From NCBI RefSeq assembly GCF_900094885.1, contig NZ_FMBL01000001.1, forward strand, positions 338,867 through 402,866: DNA of 64,000 nt. Direction: 5' to 3'. This DNA is from Bifidobacterium commune. Lineage in GTDB: Bacteria > Actinomycetota > Actinomycetes > Actinomycetales > Bifidobacteriaceae. The notes below the pieces were generated by a model. It was not told the DNA's origin and made no database searches. It saw only the letters and a program-made list of their open reading frames with translations. Positions 37,702 through 47,552 of this stretch are shown here, one piece after another (the first letter of the stretch is position 1; each line of letters begins with the position of its first letter). Made by a program: the position numbers and the translations under genes.

Positions 37702-38421
37702 TTATGCGATGTTGCCTCTAGGGACAATCGCAAGAATGTAAAGCAGCAAAATGAACACTAGAAGCATTGCCCACATCAGAGGGTTGACTTCCTTTCGCTT
37801 GCCGGCCGCGGTCATCAGAATGGGGTAGGTCACGAACCCGAAAGCGATGCCATAGGAAATGTTGTAGGTCAAAGGCATGCCGACGATAACCAAAAACGCA
37901 GGCAAGGCGACTTCAAAGCTGTCCCAGTTGATGTGCTTGAGGGCTGAGGCCATAAGCACTCCCACTATGATCAGTGCTGGCGCGGTGACCTGATCGGTTA
38001 CGACTGTCAGCAGTGGTGAGAAGAACAGGCTGAGAACAAATAGTGCTCCCGTGGTCAGAGCTGTCAGCCCGGTGCGGCCTCCTATGGCAATGCCTGCCGA
38101 CGATTCGACGTATGCGGATGTGGCCGTTGTACCCATAACCGATCCGGCAAGCATCGAGATTGAATCGGCCATGAGCACGCAACCAAGAACCGCGGAGAAT
38201 GCGGTGGCTGTGAACACGGCCCCCTTGTCCATGCCGGCTTCGCCCAAAATGCTTGGATTGACAAAAAGAATGTATGCCATGGAGACGAAAATGGTCAAAC
38301 CTGCCAACATCTCCCGTCTGACTGTTGTATGATGCTCCGTTAGGTGAAACGTTCGTTCCAGGAAATTGCTGAGTTGTGGGAGGTTTGTCGGGTTGTGATT
38401 GGTGGTGTTCGTCTTGTTCAT
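37702..38421 (-). pseudogene. AzgA-type purine permease with large in-frame internal deletion
   Basis: 239 residues where AzgA/NCS2 adenine-hypoxanthine permeases have ~430-480. The N-terminus (REMLAGLTIFVSMAYILFVNP, MDKGAVFTATAFSAVLG) is normal. After GCVLM (about nt 38170) it jumps straight to ADSISMLAGSVMGTTATSAYVES, which in the family belongs to the second half after the FVDFFDTAG region. The C-terminus (IIVGVLMASALKHINWDSFE, NISYGIAFGFVTYPI) is normal. About 200 residues, several membrane helices, are therefore missing without a frameshift. AGGAA precedes the ATG at 38421. It may be non-functional or a reduced protein, and sits before ade on the same strand. Confidence 0.75.
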
Positions 38422-38687
38422 CAGAATGATGTTCCTATCCAGTGAGGCGAGATAAGAGATACTGACGGATACGTGACCCATTGTTCCGCTAAAGGCATAC
38501 ATATGACTTAAATCGTTCTTGCGTCGAGCGTTTTCGGCGTGTCGTCTAGCTGAGAATTATCGGTTTTGCAAATCGAATTACATTGCGATTGCTCTTTTGG
38601 GTCTGTCGTCTTTCCGGAGAGACTGAATGGTATGGTGGTCTCGCAAGGTGATTCATTCGCAAGCCGACTCAACCCGGAGGCATTCCA

Positions 38688-39704
38688 ATGACGACCGAGA
38701 TAACACCAGAATTTATACAGGGACTCCCCAAAGCTGAACTTCATCTTCATATTGAAGGCACACTGGAACCCGAGCTTAAGTTGGAGTTGGCGAAACGCAA
38801 CAAGGTCGACATTGGTCAGAGCACGATTGAAGAGGTTCGCCAGGCCTACCAGTACGATGATTTGGCTTCCTTCTTGGCTGTTTACTATCCGGCGATGCAG
38901 GTGTTGCAACAAGAGCAGGATTTTTATGACCTTGCCTTTTCGTATCTGCGTCGAGCGGCGGAGAACAACGTGCGACATGTCGAGATTTTCTTCGATCCAC
39001 AGGCACACACTTCCCGCGACATTTCCTTTGAAACAGTGATTAGCGGCCTGCACAGGGCTATTGTTGACGCTCGTGCTCTCAATGTGGATGCTGAACTGAT
39101 TATGTGCTTCTTGCGTGACTTTTCTAAAGAGTCGGCCCGCAAGACGTTACTTGAAGCTATGCCGTACAAAGATTGGATTATCGGCGTTGGTCTGGATTCG
39201 GACGAGCACAACAACCCTCCTCTGAAATTTGCGCGCCAATATGAGGATGCTGCTGCGGCAGGCATGCATCTCACCGCACACTGCGATATTGATCAGAAAG
39301 ACTCGATTGATCATATCCGTCAAGCACTGGAAATCATGGGAGTTGAACGAATCGACCACGGTACGAACATTGTCGAAGATCCGGACCTTGTCGATTTTGT
39401 TGTCAATCATCAAGTCGGCCTGACTTCTTGCCCTCTGTCGAACTCTTTCGTCCGTCCGCAGATGAAGGGCGAAGAGATTCTTCAATTGCTGTCGAAGGGC
39501 GCCAAGATTTGCATCAATTCCGACGATCCGGCGTATTTCGGCGGTTATATCAACGACAACTACTACGCGTTGGCCGATCAATTCAATCTCACTCAGCAGC
39601 AAGTCATTCAATTGGCTCGCAACTCTTTTGAGGCCTCATGGATCAGTGACGAAAAGAAGGCGCTGTATCTGGCTGAGATAGACGAGTATGTTGCAAAACA
39701 CTGA
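38688..39704 (+). CDS. Adenosine/adenine deaminase family protein (Aah1-like)
   Basis: 338-residue member of the ADA superfamily. Metal ligands: His19/His21 (AELHLHIEGT), His198 and NSDDPAYFGGY (Asp279/280). Several features match the adenine-deaminase (fungal Aah1-like) branch rather than true adenosine deaminase. The start is KAELHLHIEGTLEPEL. LTAHCDIDQKDSIDHI stands at the position where adenosine deaminases have HAGE. CPLSNSFV and the short length agree. I therefore favour adenine as substrate, though adenosine is the customary label. CCGGAGG precedes the ATG. It is divergent from the permease-ade operon, reinforcing a purine-salvage role. Confidence 0.85.
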   Translation: MTTEITPEFIQGLPKAELHLHIEGTLEPELKLELAKRNKVDIGQSTIEEVRQAYQYDDLASFLAVYYPAMQVLQQEQDFYDLAFSYLRRAAENNVRHVEIFFDPQAHTSRDISFETVISGLHRAIVDARALNVDAELIMCFLRDFSKESARKTLLEAMPYKDWIIGVGLDSDEHNNPPLKFARQYEDAAAAGMHLTAHCDIDQKDSIDHIRQALEIMGVERIDHGTNIVEDPDLVDFVVNHQVGLTSCPLSNSFVRPQMKGEEILQLLSKGAKICINSDDPAYFGGYINDNYYALADQFNLTQQQVIQLARNSFEASWISDEKKALYLAEIDEYVAKH

Positions 39705-40042
39705 CTGACACTCAATATACGCTAACCGAGAAGCGAAGTTCGTTTTGCTCCCGGCTTTAACATTGGCTCTATTCAATATGCGGTTGCCGAAGTACAAAGT
39801 ATTTTGTCTGGCCCGCCATGTTATTATCATATCCGTATGTGCCAATGGCATGCCTTATGTGACAGGCGTGGACGATTGGGATATCCCGAAGCTTGTTAGA
39901 TTGCGCGCAGCAATGCGGCGGCAGGAGAGCAAAGGGCCATCGGGCCGGTGGACTGTGGCTGTCTCAATTTCGATTCGTCGACTTGGGGCTGCAGCGAGGC
40001 GGCTCCGCAAGAAACAATGATTAACGAATCGGAGAACTGAAG
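39705..40042 (+). other. Leader region of the str operon
   Basis: About 340 bp before rpsL. A 91-codon open frame inside (39745-40020) has no RBS and no recognisable fold. A loose promoter-like pair (TTGTCT at 39804 and TATCAT at 39825) can be seen but the spacing is not ideal. It probably contains the str-operon promoter and 5' untranslated region. Confidence 0.45.
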
Positions 40043-40414
40043 TTGCCTACTATAGAACAACTCGTCCGTAAAGGACGTAAGGCAAAGTCAAAGAAATCCA
40101 AGACTTTGGCCTTGAAGGGTAGCCCGCTGCGTCGCGGCGTGTGCACCCGCGTGTATACCACCACCCCGAAGAAGCCGAACTCGGCGTTGCGTAAGGTCGC
40201 TCGTGTGCGTCTGAGCTCTGGCGTCGAAGTCACCGCTTATATCCCGGGTGAGGGTCACAACCTGCAGGAACACTCCATCGTGCTCGTGCGTGGTGGCCGT
40301 GTGAAGGATCTCCCTGGTGTGCGTTACCACATCGTGCGTGGCGCGCTCGATACCCAGGGTGTCAAGGATCGTAAGCAGGGACGCTCCCTGTACGGCGCAA
40401 AGAAGGCGAAGTAA
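40043..40414 (+). CDS. rpsL: 30S ribosomal protein S12
   Basis: 123-residue S12 of the decoding centre. [28 protein letters not shown] and [12 protein letters not shown] are canonical. Lys43 in TPKKPN is the streptomycin-sensitive residue and is intact. The start is a TTG with GGAG 8 bases upstream; no ATG or GTG is available at the conserved N-terminus. First gene of rpsL-rpsG-fusA-tuf. Confidence 0.98.
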   Translation: MPTIEQLVRKGRKAKSKKSKTLALKGSPLRRGVCTRVYTTTPKKPNSALRKVARVRLSSGVEVTAYIPGEGHNLQEHSIVLVRGGRVKDLPGVRYHIVRGALDTQGVKDRKQGRSLYGAKKAK

Positions 40415-40419
40415 GAGAT

Positions 40420-40890
40420 ATGTCACGTAAAGGACCCTCCAAGAAGCATCAGCTGCTCCCTGATCCGATTTACGGCTCAACCGTGGTCGCTCAGCTCATC
40501 AACAAGATTTTGCTCGACGGCAAGAAGTCAATCGCCGAAGACATCGTTTACTCCGCACTTGACATGGTCAAGGCGAAGACCGATCAGGAACCCGTTTCCG
40601 TTCTGAAGCGCGCACTTGACAACATTCGTCCGTCCCTTGAGGTCCGTTCCCGCCGTGTCGGCGGCGCGACCTACCAGGTTCCGGTCGAAGTCAAGCCTAA
40701 CCGTGCAAATGCCTTAAGCCTGCGCTGGTTGACCGACTTCTCCCGCAAGCGTCGCGAAAAGACCATGGCAGAGCGTCTGGCCAACGAGATTCTCGATGCC
40801 TCTAACGGTCTTGGTGCTTCGGTGAAACGCCGTGAAGACACTCACAAGATGGCCGAGGCCAACAAGGCCTTTGCCCACTATCGTTGGTAA
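40420..40890 (+). CDS. rpsG: 30S ribosomal protein S7
   Basis: 156-residue S7, assembly initiator of the 30S head. It begins [20 protein letters not shown] and ends [15 protein letters not shown], both typical. Starts 5 bases after rpsL, so translational coupling is likely. Confidence 0.98.
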   Translation: MSRKGPSKKHQLLPDPIYGSTVVAQLINKILLDGKKSIAEDIVYSALDMVKAKTDQEPVSVLKRALDNIRPSLEVRSRRVGGATYQVPVEVKPNRANALSLRWLTDFSRKRREKTMAERLANEILDASNGLGASVKRREDTHKMAEANKAFAHYRW

Positions 40891-40923
40891 TTTTCGCAGA
40901 CGAGTTAGGGTAAGGAACAATTT

Positions 40924-43053
40924 ATGGCACTCGACGTGCTCAATGACCTCAATGAGGTACGCAACATCGGCATCATGGCCCACATTGATGCCGGTAAGAC
41001 AACGTGTACGGAACGTATTCTGTACTACACCGGTAAGAACTACAAGATTGGTGAGACGCATGAAGGCGCCTCGACCATGGATTTCATGGCTCAGGAGAAG
41101 GAACGCGGCATCACCATTCAGTCTGCTGCGACCACTTGCTTCTGGAATCGTCAGACACATGACACCGATCAGAAGTTCCAGATCAACATCATCGACACCC
41201 CCGGCCACGTGGATTTCACAGCCGAGGTGGAGCGTTCGCTCCGTGTTCTTGATGGCGCCGTTGCAGTCTTCGACGGCAAGGAGGGTGTGGAACCCCAGAG
41301 CGAGACCGTGTGGCGTCAGGCCGACAAGTACGGCGTGCCCCGCATCTGCTTCGTCAACAAGATGGACAAGCTCGGAGCCGATTTCTACTACTCCGTAGAC
41401 ACCATCAAGAAGAAGCTCGGAGCTACTCCGCTGGTCGTTCAGCTGCCGATAGGCTCTGAGAACGACTTCGTGGGTATGATCGACCTTGTTCGCATGAAGG
41501 CCTATGTGTGGAACGATGTTTCCACCGATATGGGTGCTCACTACGATGTCGTCGATATTCCGGAGGAGCTCAAGGACAGGGCTGAGGAGTACCACTCAGA
41601 ACTGCTCGATCAGGTCGCTGAATCTGACGACGAGCTCATGGAGAAGTACCTTGAGTCCGGCGAAATGAGCGAGGAGGAGATCCGCACTGGTATCCGCAAG
41701 CTCACGATCGAGCGTCAGGCATATCCGGTGCTTTGCGGTTCAGCCTTCAAAGACAAGGGTATTCAGCCGCTGCTCGACGCAGTTGTTGATTATCTCCCCA
41801 GCCCTGAGGATGTTCCTGCCATCGAGGGCTTCAAGCCGGGTGACGAGTCTCAGCAGATCGATCGCAAGCCGACCATGGACGATCCGTTCGCCGCTCTGGT
41901 CTTCAAGATCTCGACCCATCCCTTCTACGGCAAGCTCGTGTTCGTGCGCGTTTACTCTGGTTCCATCAAGCCGGGCGATAGCGTGCTCGATTCCACGAAG
42001 GGCAAGAAGGAACGTGTTGGCAAGATCTTCCAGATGCACGCCGACAAGGAAAATCCCGTGGATGCAGCGGAGGCCGGTAACATCTATACGTTCGTCGGTT
42101 TGAAGAACGTATCTACCGGTGACACGCTGTGTGCTGACAGCGCCCCGATTTCCCTTGAGTCCATGACCTTCCCGGACCCGGTTATCGAGGTCGCTGTGGA
42201 GCCCAAGACCAAGGCCGATCAGGAGAAGATGAGCCTCGCTTTGGCGAAGCTCGCTGATGAGGATCCGACCTTCCAGGTCAAGACCGACGAAGAGAGCGGC
42301 CAGACCCTCATCTCCGGCATGGGCGAGCTCCAGCTTGATATCATCGTTGACCGTATGCGTCGCGAGTTCAAGGTGGAGTGCAACGTGGGCAACCCGCAGG
42401 TCGCCTACCGCGAGACCATTCGCAAGGCCGTAATGAACCAGGAATACACCCACAAGAAGCAGACGGGTGGTTCCGGTCAGTTCGCAAAGGTCCTGATGAA
42501 CTTCGAGCCGATCGATCCTGCCGAAGGCAAGGATTACGAGTTCGAGAACGTCGTTACCGGTGGCCACATCACGAAGGAATTCATCCCCTCGATCGATGCC
42601 GGTGTGCGTGAAGCCATGGAATCTGGCGTACTTGCTGGTTTCCCGGTGGTGGGCGTCAAGGCGACCGTCACCGATGGTCAGGTCCACGATGTCGATTCCT
42701 CCGAGCTTGCCTTCAAGATCGCCGGTTCCATGGCGTTCAAGACCGCGGCTCCGAAGGCGAACCCCGTCATCCTTGAGCCGATCATGGCCGTCGAGGTCCG
42801 TACTCCTGAAGAGTACATGGGCGACGTTATGGGTGACATCAACTCTCGTCGTGGCAACATCCAGGAGATGAAGGATGCTACCGGCGTCAAGGTTATTGAG
42901 GCGAAGGTTCCGCTGAGCGAGATGTTCGGCTACATTGGCGATCTGCGTTCCAAGACGCAGGGCCGTGCGATGTTCACCATGCAAATGGATTCGTATGCAG
43001 AGGTGCCTAGGAACGTCTCCGAGGAGATCATCAAGGCCCAACGCGGCGAATAA
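40924..43053 (+). CDS. fusA: Elongation factor G
   Basis: 709-residue translocase GTPase. G1 is AHIDAGKTT, the switch region has [10 protein letters not shown]3 is DTPGHVDF and G4 is NKMDK. The domain IV segment (GGSGQFAKV) and the C-terminal [17 protein letters not shown] are present. Full length, 33 bp after rpsG. Confidence 0.98.
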   Translation: MALDVLNDLNEVRNIGIMAHIDAGKTTCTERILYYTGKNYKIGETHEGASTMDFMAQEKERGITIQSAATTCFWNRQTHDTDQKFQINIIDTPGHVDFTAEVERSLRVLDGAVAVFDGKEGVEPQSETVWRQADKYGVPRICFVNKMDKLGADFYYSVDTIKKKLGATPLVVQLPIGSENDFVGMIDLVRMKAYVWNDVSTDMGAHYDVVDIPEELKDRAEEYHSELLDQVAESDDELMEKYLESGEMSEEEIRTGIRKLTIERQAYPVLCGSAFKDKGIQPLLDAVVDYLPSPEDVPAIEGFKPGDESQQIDRKPTMDDPFAALVFKISTHPFYGKLVFVRVYSGSIKPGDSVLDSTKGKKERVGKIFQMHADKENPVDAAEAGNIYTFVGLKNVSTGDTLCADSAPISLESMTFPDPVIEVAVEPKTKADQEKMSLALAKLADEDPTFQVKTDEESGQTLISGMGELQLDIIVDRMRREFKVECNVGNPQVAYRETIRKAVMNQEYTHKKQTGGSGQFAKVLMNFEPIDPAEGKDYEFENVVTGGHITKEFIPSIDAGVREAMESGVLAGFPVVGVKATVTDGQVHDVDSSELAFKIAGSMAFKTAAPKANPVILEPIMAVEVRTPEEYMGDVMGDINSRRGNIQEMKDATGVKVIEAKVPLSEMFGYIGDLRSKTQGRAMFTMQMDSYAEVPRNVSEEIIKAQRGE

Positions 43054-43080
43054 ATTACTGTGCCTAAGGCGTGTCTGTCT

Positions 43081-43143
43081 CCAGTCAGCGTTAAAATTTT
43101 CAAGCGCTGACTGGGTTCGGGCACTATGTGGCAAGTAACCCAG
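43081..43143 (+). promoter_or_regulatory. Two overlapping hairpins in the fusA-tuf gap
   Basis: Hairpin A: CCAGTCAGCG (43081-43090) with CGCTGACTGG (43105-43114). Hairpin B: CTGGGTT (43111-43117) with AACCCAG (43137-43143). Both use CTGG at 43111-43114, so they cannot form together. Hairpin A could terminate the rpsL-rpsG-fusA message. Regulation is inferred only. Confidence 0.5.
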
Positions 43144-43221
43144 AAACCCAGTAAACTGTAGCGAGTATCTCGAAACAGCAAAGTTCGGGATGAACTACGA
43201 AACGTCCAGGAGGACAAAGTA

Positions 43222-44424
43222 ATGGCAGAAAAGGAAAAGTACGAGCGGACTAAGCCGCACGTTAACATCGGCACCATTGGCCACGTTGATCACGGTAAGA
43301 CGACTCTGACCGCGGCCATCTCGAAGGTACTGCACGACGAGTATCCGGATCTTAACCCGGAGTACGACTTCGATCAGATCGACGCCGCTCCTGAAGAGAA
43401 GCAGCGTGGTATCACCATCAACATTGCCCACATCGAGTATCAGACCGCCAAGCGTCACTATGCTCACGTGGACTGCCCTGGACACGCCGACTTCGTGAAG
43501 AACATGATCACGGGTGCTGCTCAGATGGATGGCGCTATTCTTGTAGTTGCCGCCACCGACGGCCCGATGGCTCAGACCCGCGAGCACGTGCTGCTCGCTC
43601 GTCAGGTGGGCGTGCCGAAGATTCTCGTTGCTCTCAACAAGTGCGATATGGTTGAGGACGAAGAGCTCATCGAGCTCGTCGAGGAAGAGGTTCGTGACCT
43701 GCTCGACGAAAACGGCTTTGATCGCGATTGCCCCGTCATCCGTACCTCCGCTTACGGTGCCCTGCACGATGACGCTCCAGATCACGACAAGTGGGTTCAG
43801 ACCGTCAAGGATCTCATGGATGCCGTCGATGACTACATCCCGACTCCAGTTCACGATCTGGACAAGCCGTTCCTCATGCCTATCGAGGACGTCTTCACAA
43901 TTTCCGGCCGTGGTACCGTCGTCACCGGTCGTGTTGAGCGTGGTGTCATCCCGATCAACGCTCCGGCTGAGATTGTCGGTATTCGTCCGACCACGACCAC
44001 CACTGTCACGTCCATCGAGACCTTCCACAAGCAGATGGATGAGGCTGAGGCTGGTGATAATACGGGTCTGCTGCTCCGCGGCATCAACCGTGACGATGTC
44101 GAGCGCGGTCAGGTTGTGGCCAAGCCCGGCTCCGTTACCCCGCACAGCAAGTTCGAGGGCGAGGTCTACGTCTTGACCAAGGATGAAGGCGGCCGTCACT
44201 CGCCGTTCTTCTCCAACTACCGTCCGCAGTTCTACTTCCGTACCACTGACGTCACCGGCGTCATCACGCTGCCGGAAGGTGTCGAGATGGTTCAGCCTGG
44301 CGATCACGCCACCTTCACTGTTGAGCTGATTCAGCCTGTCGCAATGGAAGAGGGCTTGACCTTCGCAGTGCGCGAAGGCGGCCGCACCGTTGGTTCAGGT
44401 CGAGTCACCAAGGTTATTGAGTAA
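43222..44424 (+). CDS. tuf: Elongation factor Tu
   Basis: 400-residue aminoacyl-tRNA carrier GTPase. G1 is [10 protein letters not shown]3 is DCPGHADF, and G4 NKCD is followed by the standard domains II and III ending in [21 protein letters not shown] is 7 bases before the ATG. The 168-bp gap to fusA carries hairpins and probably a separate promoter. Confidence 0.98.
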   Translation: MAEKEKYERTKPHVNIGTIGHVDHGKTTLTAAISKVLHDEYPDLNPEYDFDQIDAAPEEKQRGITINIAHIEYQTAKRHYAHVDCPGHADFVKNMITGAAQMDGAILVVAATDGPMAQTREHVLLARQVGVPKILVALNKCDMVEDEELIELVEEEVRDLLDENGFDRDCPVIRTSAYGALHDDAPDHDKWVQTVKDLMDAVDDYIPTPVHDLDKPFLMPIEDVFTISGRGTVVTGRVERGVIPINAPAEIVGIRPTTTTTVTSIETFHKQMDEAEAGDNTGLLLRGINRDDVERGQVVAKPGSVTPHSKFEGEVYVLTKDEGGRHSPFFSNYRPQFYFRTTDVTGVITLPEGVEMVQPGDHATFTVELIQPVAMEEGLTFAVREGGRTVGSGRVTKVIE

Positions 44425-44459
44425 GTTCTAGAACGTAAGTTGTAGATTTTACTTACTGA

Positions 44460-44492
44460 TTGTGCCCCACACCGTAATGGTGTGGGGCACAA
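44460..44492 (+). terminator. Terminator of tuf
   Basis: Perfect 14-bp arms (44460-44473 and 44479-44492) around a 5-nt loop. The T-tract is weak, but stem strength and position support it. Confidence 0.75.
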
Positions 44493-44625
44493 TGGTATGT
44501 GTGAGTAGCCAGGTGAGAGGTATCCACCATGGGTGTTCATCTGTACAGACGATGTGGCATAATTGCCAAGGCATTTTATGGAATGCAAATCGTTCGAACT
44601 GTAAATATGACTAAGGTGACGAGAC

Positions 44626-45192
44626 GTGGCACAAACAAGCAATGACATTAAAAACGGGTCGGTTCTGAACCTCGACGGGCAGCTGTGGACCGTCACGAAA
44701 TTCCAGCACGTCAAGCCTGGCAAGGGACCGGCTTTCGTGCGTACGACCATCAAGAACGTGCTTTCCGGCAAGATTGTCGATCGTACCTTTAACGCTGGCA
44801 TGAAGATGGAATTTGAAACCGTCGACAACCGCACCTTGCAGTATTCCTACGAAGAGGGCGATTCGTATGTTTTCATGGATATGACTACATATGATCAGGT
44901 TAATATCCCCAAGGAACTGGTCGGAGATCAGTCCAAGTACCTGATTGAAGGCACTGATTGCATCGTCAGCTTCCATGACGACACAGCGTTGAGTGTTGAG
45001 CTTCCCGCTTCAGTCTCTCTAAAGATTACTGCAACTGAGCCCGGTGTGCAGGGCAACCGTTCGAATGCAGGCACCAAGCCGGCAACTGTCGAAACCGGTG
45101 CTGAGATTCAGGTGCCACTGTTCGTCGGTGAGGGCGAAACCGTCAAGGTAGACACGCGAGACGGGTCCTACCTGGGGCGTGAAAACAACTGA
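44626..45192 (+). CDS. efp: Elongation factor P
   Basis: 188-residue factor relieving ribosome stalling at polyproline. The loop tip Lys33 lies in [10 protein letters not shown]; this PGKGP loop type is seen in Actinobacteria, where modification enzymes are often missing. No epmA/epmB-like gene is in the window. GTG start with AAGGTGACGAG upstream. First gene of the efp-nusB-carA-carB block. Confidence 0.96.
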   Translation: MAQTSNDIKNGSVLNLDGQLWTVTKFQHVKPGKGPAFVRTTIKNVLSGKIVDRTFNAGMKMEFETVDNRTLQYSYEEGDSYVFMDMTTYDQVNIPKELVGDQSKYLIEGTDCIVSFHDDTALSVELPASVSLKITATEPGVQGNRSNAGTKPATVETGAEIQVPLFVGEGETVKVDTRDGSYLGRENN

Positions 45193-45292
45193 TTTTCGTA
45201 TTGCCCGGCTTGGGTGCGACTGACATTGCCAAACCGGGAATGCTTTCGCATGGCGGAATAAAGCAACCTTCGGATTGGGAGGCAAAGGTCAC

Positions 45293-46150
45293 ATGGCACG
45301 TTCGACAGCTCGTAAACGGGCGCTGAATACGCTCTATGAGGCGGATGAGAAGGGGCAGGATATTCTATCCCTTCTATCTGAACGTATCGCAGAACCCGGA
45401 GCTCAGACACCGTTGCCTGACTATGCCATTCAAATCGTTCGTGGTGTGGCAGAAGAACAAGAGGGCATTGATAAAGCTCTCGAAGCTCGTTCAGTCAAGT
45501 GGCCGCTCAAACGTATGGCAGTTGTTGACAGGAACATCCTGCGTATTGCCGCTTGGGAGATGCTCTTCAATGATGAAGTGCCCGACCGAGTCACAATTGA
45601 CGAAGCGCTTAGTTTGGCGAAGACCCTTTCCGATGATGATTCACCGGCGTTCATTCACGGTCTCTTGAGTGCGGTCTGCGAAGATAAGGAATCGGTTCTC
45701 GTCGACATTAATGCTGCGCACGAGGCCAACGCTGCACAGAAAGCTGAGCATGAAGCCGAGGAGCGCAGGCTGAATTCGCCCACCGCTCCCGGTTTCCTTC
45801 AGTCCAATGGTGTTTCAGGCAACGGTGATGGTGTGCCTTTTGATAGGCAAGACGCCGATGGCGGAGACGATTCCGTCCAATCTGAGCAAGTGGGAACCTC
45901 GACCAGCGCGCCTGGGGCGAATGCCTCTGGTGCGCTGGAACAAGAGACATTGATTAATCGATATATGACAACAACCGGTGAACGGCGTTCGTCAGTAGAT
46001 GACGATGCACCTTCGATCGCACAACCTATCAATGGTTCGCAATTCGGGAAAAACGATGATTCTTTTCCCGATGACGCCCCAGGCTTATCGAATACATCCG
46101 CTCAAAGAAATCAATCACATACAGACGGCGATGATTCACTGATTATTTAA
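45293..46150 (+). CDS. nusB: Transcription antitermination factor NusB with long acidic tail
   Basis: 285 residues, about twice the usual length. Residues 1-135 are the all-helical NusB fold: MARSTARKRALNTLYEAD at the start, and MAVVDRNILRIAAWEML, VTIDEALSLAKTLSDDDSPAFIHGLLSAV near its end. This part acts with NusA/E/G in rRNA antitermination. Residues 136-285 are low in complexity, rich in Asp, Ser, Gly and Asn and probably disordered. GGGAGG lies before the ATG at 45293. carA follows 97 bp downstream. Confidence 0.93.
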   Translation: MARSTARKRALNTLYEADEKGQDILSLLSERIAEPGAQTPLPDYAIQIVRGVAEEQEGIDKALEARSVKWPLKRMAVVDRNILRIAAWEMLFNDEVPDRVTIDEALSLAKTLSDDDSPAFIHGLLSAVCEDKESVLVDINAAHEANAAQKAEHEAEERRLNSPTAPGFLQSNGVSGNGDGVPFDRQDADGGDDSVQSEQVGTSTSAPGANASGALEQETLINRYMTTTGERRSSVDDDAPSIAQPINGSQFGKNDDSFPDDAPGLSNTSAQRNQSHTDGDDSLII

Positions 46151-46247
46151 ACGTTCTGACCGCGGTAAGGTGGCCGGGCCGCGAATGTAGTTTTCCGGTC
46201 CGGTTATTTCCGAGTCCGCGACATGGGCCCGGGGGCAAGGGGGACTC

Positions 46248-47552
46248 ATGGTGAGTCAGCAAGCAGCCTCGACAGCACGGTATTCAGTTGATGATGCCGT
46301 GCTGTTGTTGGAAGACGGGCAGATTTACGTAGGTGAGCCATACGGTGCACTCGGCTCGACGTTTGGTGAGATCATCTTTACCACTGCCATGACCGGTTAT
46401 CAGGAAACCATTACAGACCCGAGCTATGACGGTCAGATTGTCGTGCAGACGTTCCCCCATGTAGGTGACACCGGAATCAACAATGAGGATCCCGAGTCTG
46501 AGCATATTTGGGTAGCGGGATACGTCGTTCGGGAACCCAGCCCCAACTTCAGCAATTGGCGGGCCGATGACAGCCTTGATAACGGATTGAATGGCAATGG
46601 TATCGTCGGTATCAGCAATATCGATACCCGCAAGCTTGTACGTCATCTACGAAGCTCGGGAGTTATGAGAGCCGGTATCTTCTCCGGTGATGTGCTCATC
46701 GATCAATCGACCGGTGCATTGCTTCCGGTCGAAAGTTTGCTCGCGCAGGTGAAGGCGTCGCCGACGATGCAGGGAGCCAGGCTTTACGACCAGGTAAGTG
46801 CTGACGAGGCATACACCATTGAACCATGCGGTGATTTCGAAGGCAAAGAACCTTTGTATACTGTTGTCGCTGTTGATCTGGGAATCAAGGGCATGACACC
46901 ACACCGATTGGCTGAACGCGGTTGTCGCGTGCATGTTTTGCCTTCCTCGGTGAAGTTTGAAGAAATCAAGGCGTTGAACCCTGATGGGGTGTTCTTCTCC
47001 AACGGTCCGGGCGACCCGCATGAAGCCGAGCCACAGATCGAAAAGTTGCGACAGGTGCTTGAAGCGGGGTATCCCTTCTTTGGAATCTGCTTTGGCAACC
47101 AGCTCTTCGGTCGTGCGCTCGGCTTCGACACATACAAGCTCAAATTCGGCCATCACGGTGTGAATCAGCCGGTTAAGGACATGACCACCGGCAAGGTCGA
47201 GATCACCGCCCACAATCATGGATTTGCGGTCGACGCACCTATTGGCAAGATTGTGGAGTCTCCATACGACAATGGGGTGTTCGGCAAGGTGTTCGTTTCC
47301 CACATTGATTTAAACGACGATGTTGTGGAAGGGTTGCAATGTATAGACATCCCGGCTTTCTCTGTTCAATATCATCCCGAAGCTGCCGCAGGTCCGCATG
47401 ATGCTGCTTATCTCTTCGACCGCTTTGTTGTGCTTATGGACGCATGCAGGAAGGGCGAGCCTGTCTCTTCGGTGCTGTCCGCATTTGAGTCATCGTCTGT
47501 AAGCGATGAGCATGTCCAATCGCATGTTGATTTTGACAAGGAGAACAAGTAA
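46248..47552 (+). CDS. carA: Carbamoyl-phosphate synthase small subunit
   Basis: 434-residue glutaminase subunit supplying ammonia to CarB for pyrimidine and arginine synthesis. The N-terminal domain has the signature [17 protein letters not shown]. The class I amidotransferase domain has Cys281 (FGICFGNQ) and a His/Glu pair in [20 protein letters not shown] precedes the ATG. The last base of its stop codon is the first base of the carB ATG, so the two are translationally coupled. Confidence 0.97.
   Translation: MVSQQAASTARYSVDDAVLLLEDGQIYVGEPYGALGSTFGEIIFTTAMTGYQETITDPSYDGQIVVQTFPHVGDTGINNEDPESEHIWVAGYVVREPSPNFSNWRADDSLDNGLNGNGIVGISNIDTRKLVRHLRSSGVMRAGIFSGDVLIDQSTGALLPVESLLAQVKASPTMQGARLYDQVSADEAYTIEPCGDFEGKEPLYTVVAVDLGIKGMTPHRLAERGCRVHVLPSSVKFEEIKALNPDGVFFSNGPGDPHEAEPQIEKLRQVLEAGYPFFGICFGNQLFGRALGFDTYKLKFGHHGVNQPVKDMTTGKVEITAHNHGFAVDAPIGKIVESPYDNGVFGKVFVSHIDLNDDVVEGLQCIDIPAFSVQYHPEAAAGPHDAAYLFDRFVVLMDACRKGEPVSSVLSAFESSSVSDEHVQSHVDFDKENK

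Noticed and set aside
38422..38687. Purine riboswitch in the divergent region between the permease and the deaminase
   Set aside because: The conserved core and kissing-loop sequences of purine aptamers were not found on either strand.
39745..40020. 91-codon frame before rpsL
   Set aside because: No RBS and Arg-rich random-looking sequence; more likely the untranslated leader of the str operon.
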